Positions 61,529 to 64,000 of a DNA stretch of 64,000 bases are shown in pieces. Source of the stretch: Oenanthe sinensis (taxonomy: Eukaryota > Streptophyta > Magnoliopsida > Apiales > Apiaceae). The notes under the pieces are model-generated. The model saw only the letters and a list, made by a program, of their open reading frames with translations, did no database searches and had not been told where the DNA came from. Where the stretch lies: the NCBI GenBank assembly GCA_028671895.1, contig CM053813.1, positions 44,362,501 to 44,426,500 of the forward strand, written 5' to 3'. The first letter of the stretch is position 1. Each line of letters starts with the position of its first letter. The position numbers were made by a program, and so were the translations under genes.

Positions 61529-63482
61529 ATGGCAAAAGACGGGGAAGTGGCTGAGCAAGGTTCATTCTCTGGCAAAGACTATGTCGAGCCACCGCCAGTG
61601 CCACTTGTTGACCCTCATGAGCTGACTAAATGGTCATTTTACAGGGCACTCATTGCTGAGTTCATAGCTACCCTTCTCTTCCTTTACATAACTGTCTTGA
61701 CTGTTATTGGTTACAAAAGCCAGACAGATTTAAAGGCCGGTGGTGATGAGTGTGGTGGCGTTGGCATTCTCGGCATTGCTTGGGCTTTCGGTGGCATGAT
61801 CTTTGTTCTTGTTTACTGCACTGCCGGCATCTCTGGTGAGTTTATACTCATTTTCGTAAATTTTGAACATCTTTTTTATTAATAGACTCGACATAACTGA
61901 TAAATTTTAAAAAATATGTTTATTACAAGTCTGATAAAACTTTTTTCGTGGTTTTATCAGACTTATAATAAGTAATTTATCAGTTGTGTCGTGATGTAAC
62001 TAATTTTTCATTGACAAAATTGTTTGATTTGTTTTAGGGGGTCATATTAATCCTGCAGTGACATTCGGGCTATTTTTGGCTCGAAAAGTGTCGCTAATTC
62101 GAGCATTGTTGTACATGGTGGCTCAGTGTTTAGGAGCCATTTGTGGTGTTGGTTTAGTGAAAGCTTTCCAGAAACCGTACTACAAGAGGTATGGCGGAGG
62201 AGCCAACGAGCTAGCCGAAGGCTACAGCAAAGGCACTGGACTGGCCGCTGAGATTATCGGAACTTTTGTTCTTGTATACACTGTTTTCTCAGCCACCGAT
62301 CCTAAGAGGAATGCTAGAGACTCTCATGTTCCTGTATGTATTTTCTATTCCTTCACCTCATTTTGATCTATGTGGTAATGTTCTTTTACAATTTATTTAG
62401 GTCTACCTATTTTACAAATTGCACATCATATTCACCTGTCACATAAGAAAAAATTACAAATCATCGGCCTCACTACAAAAATCTTTAATTTGTCACAAAA
62501 TTAGTTTGTATTTGAACGAAAACTTATACATATGATTTATTAATATAGTATTAAACATGTATAGTTCAGTTCTCTCAAGGTAGTTTGTAGAAATTAGAGT
62601 TACATAATTTTCCTGGCCTAGACTCTGGAGTTTACACGATGACACACCATGCTTGGTAAATACTGTATTGTTTTTCTTAAAATATATTATGACACAGGAA
62701 AAAATGGCCAAATCTACGGCAACTTTTATGTCCTGCACCTGCATGTGCATTATTGAGTTGGGGTGGAGATTATGTGGTTGTGATTAAATCACATAGGCGA
62801 GGAGAGAGATAGGACATGCCTTCACTGTTTTTTCCCACCTACAAAACAATCCATGTTGTGTGTTTTTTTATATATTATATGTGGAAATCCTGGCCTTTGA
62901 TTTCTAATCCTTCATATTCATCTCACTGCCTTTCTAAAATTAGTACTGTAAAAAGAAAAGAAAAAAGTTACCCTTTTTACTATAGATTGTTCATTTCACT
63001 GTTATGGTGATAAAGTTTGCAAGTGGAAAAGTTTGTTTCGTGTAATCGTGTTGCCTAGAAAGAACTAAGATTTATTGAATAATAATTTCATTTTTATGTA
63101 AATTAATCTTGCATTATAAACAACTAAGAATGTAAATTAAAATTTCAGGTCTTGGCACCTCTCCCTATTGGATTTGCTGTTTTCATGGTTCATCTTGCTA
63201 CGATTCCGATCACCGGCACCGGCATCAACCCTGCCAGGAGTCTTGGAGCTGCTGTAATTTACAACCAGGACAAGGCTTGGGATGATCAAGTTAGTATACT
63301 AATTCTATCAAGTTTTTGTTTACTTGGAAAATTACAGTAATTATGACTTTTTTGTTATGTTATTGTAGTGGTTGTTCTGGGTAGGACCCTTCATTGGTGC
63401 AGCAATAGCAGCATTTTATCATCAATTCATCCTGAGAGCAGGTGCAGTCAAAGCCCTCGGATCATTCAGGAGCAATGCTTGA
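61529..63482 (+). CDS. PIP2: PIP2-subfamily plasma-membrane aquaporin, 285 aa, complete
   Basis: Water channel of the plasma membrane (six TM helices, tetramer). Exons 61529-61835, 62038-62333, 63149-63289, 63369-63482; 858 nt, with the three introns at positions usual for PIP genes. Both NPA boxes are intact (N107-P-A and N228-P-A). The selectivity filter is F87, H216, T225, R231, the standard water-selective PIP set. Gating residues correspond to the PIP2 pattern: loop-B Ser121, loop-D His199 (cytosolic-pH sensor), and C-terminal Ser280 and Ser283 in GSFRSNA (phosphorylation sites known from PIP2 relatives). The short N-terminus (starts MAKDGEVAEQG) and a C-terminal tail ending SFRSNA place it in PIP2, not PIP1. 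The exact paralog is not assignable. Confidence 0.95.
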
Positions 63483-64000
63483 TTTTTAAAATGAAAGAGA
63501 TATTTTGTATCTTCTTGATTTGTTAAGTTAGCAAGAAAGTATTTATGGAAGACAAGTGTATTTTCAAGGAGAAGAATAATGATGTAATGTTTGTGTTTGT
63601 TAATGGAGTAGTTTTTCAATGTTTCATAGTATCAGTTGTTCTTTAAGGTTGGAAGTCGATGTGAAATTATTTGAGACCATGTGAAGTTTTTCTTTTGTCC
63701 CTGGCGTTTGTATTTGAATAGCATCTCGGATAGAGGTTGCTAGCAAAGTTGTCAAACCATGACAAATTATTAAATATATTATTTTATAATTTTTTCTCAT
63801 ATTCAGGCAACATTTATTAAAATTTTATTTCAATGATTAAGCAATTTTAAAGGTTGCGCATGTGGTCCATGTATATTAATTTTATATAAAAGTGGGACGC
63901 ATGTGGTACGTATTTATTAATTTTATATTTAATTTAATATAAAAGTGGGTAAAATAATATATATTTTAAATATTTTAGATGAGTCGGTGTACTCTCATAT
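63483..64000 (+). other. 3' UTR and downstream of the PIP2 gene
   Basis: AT-rich. GATTTGTTAAGT and ATGATGTAATGTTTGTGTTTG text (63500-63600) looks like a plant polyadenylation region, with a near-upstream TGTAA element. Past about 63760 it is AT-rich with a GTGGTACG...TTTATATTTAATT repeat (63858-63940, two copies). No further gene before the window ends. Confidence 0.4.

Noticed and set aside
1..64000. CRISPR arrays, tRNA or rRNA genes, operons
   Set aside because: No clover-leaf, rRNA core or regularly spaced repeat-spacer array was seen; the 40.7-41.2 kb array has irregular spacing and lies in an LTR.

Overview
This window is nuclear DNA of a flowering plant, most likely a eudicot. The genes are intron-rich with GT-AG junctions, UTRs and intergenic DNA are AT-rich, and the protein families are plant-specific: a chromomethylase, a DRB2-type dsRNA-binding protein, a PIP2 aquaporin and a plant phosphohexomutase-like protein. 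MITEs and LTR retroelements are abundant. An asterid such as an Apiaceae species is my guess, but nothing here proves it. No bacterial, organellar, CRISPR, rRNA or tRNA features were found. All gene models were spliced by eye; four complete ones (CMT3-like, DUF7795-like, DRB2-like, PIP2) sum to whole codons and end at a stop, which is an internal check.

Layout. (1) 570-6944 (+): the 3' 14 exons of a plastid-type phosphoglucomutase/phosphomannomutase-family gene whose 5' part lies before the window. (2) 7438-9254 (-): a GNAT acetyltransferase-like gene with an apparent internal deletion. (3) 12977-23096 (-): a complete 21-exon chromomethylase (CMT3-like DNA cytosine methyltransferase, 857 aa) whose introns carry three non-autonomous DNA transposons. 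(4) 24737-33694 (-): a 7-exon plant gene of unknown function (233 aa, DUF7795-like); a decayed Ty1/copia element sits in its sixth intron. (5) 35676-38526: a non-autonomous LTR retrotransposon with 302-bp LTRs, a tRNA-Met-type primer site and a 5-bp target duplication. Its interior consists of fragments of at least three host genes (PPR-like, SCARECROW N-terminus in antisense, DnaJ-type zinc finger). (6) 39.9-44.2 kb: a solo-LTR graveyard, with one solo LTR nested in the repeat array of another, then a third solo LTR with a perfect TTTTA duplication. (7) 44388-45626 (+): a decayed RPA-like OB-fold gene. (8) 46.05-46.55 kb: a direct duplicate of DNA from the first intron of the DRB2-like gene. 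(9) 48918-52552 (-): a complete DRB2-like gene (512 aa). (10) 52.8-61.4 kb: a gene-poor AT-rich stretch with a few MITEs. (11) 61529-63482 (+): a complete PIP2 aquaporin (285 aa).

The genes do not form a pathway; this is an ordinary plant gene neighbourhood. Two products belong to RNA/chromatin silencing: the CMT3-like enzyme maintains CHG methylation on transposons, and the DRB2-like protein is of the family that partners Dicer-like enzymes. Silencing of this kind could act on the elements in the window, but physical proximity alone is no evidence of that. The most unusual items are the gene-fragment-carrying LTR element, the nested solo LTRs with palindromic motif arrays, and the MULE-type MITE pair with 9-bp target duplications.
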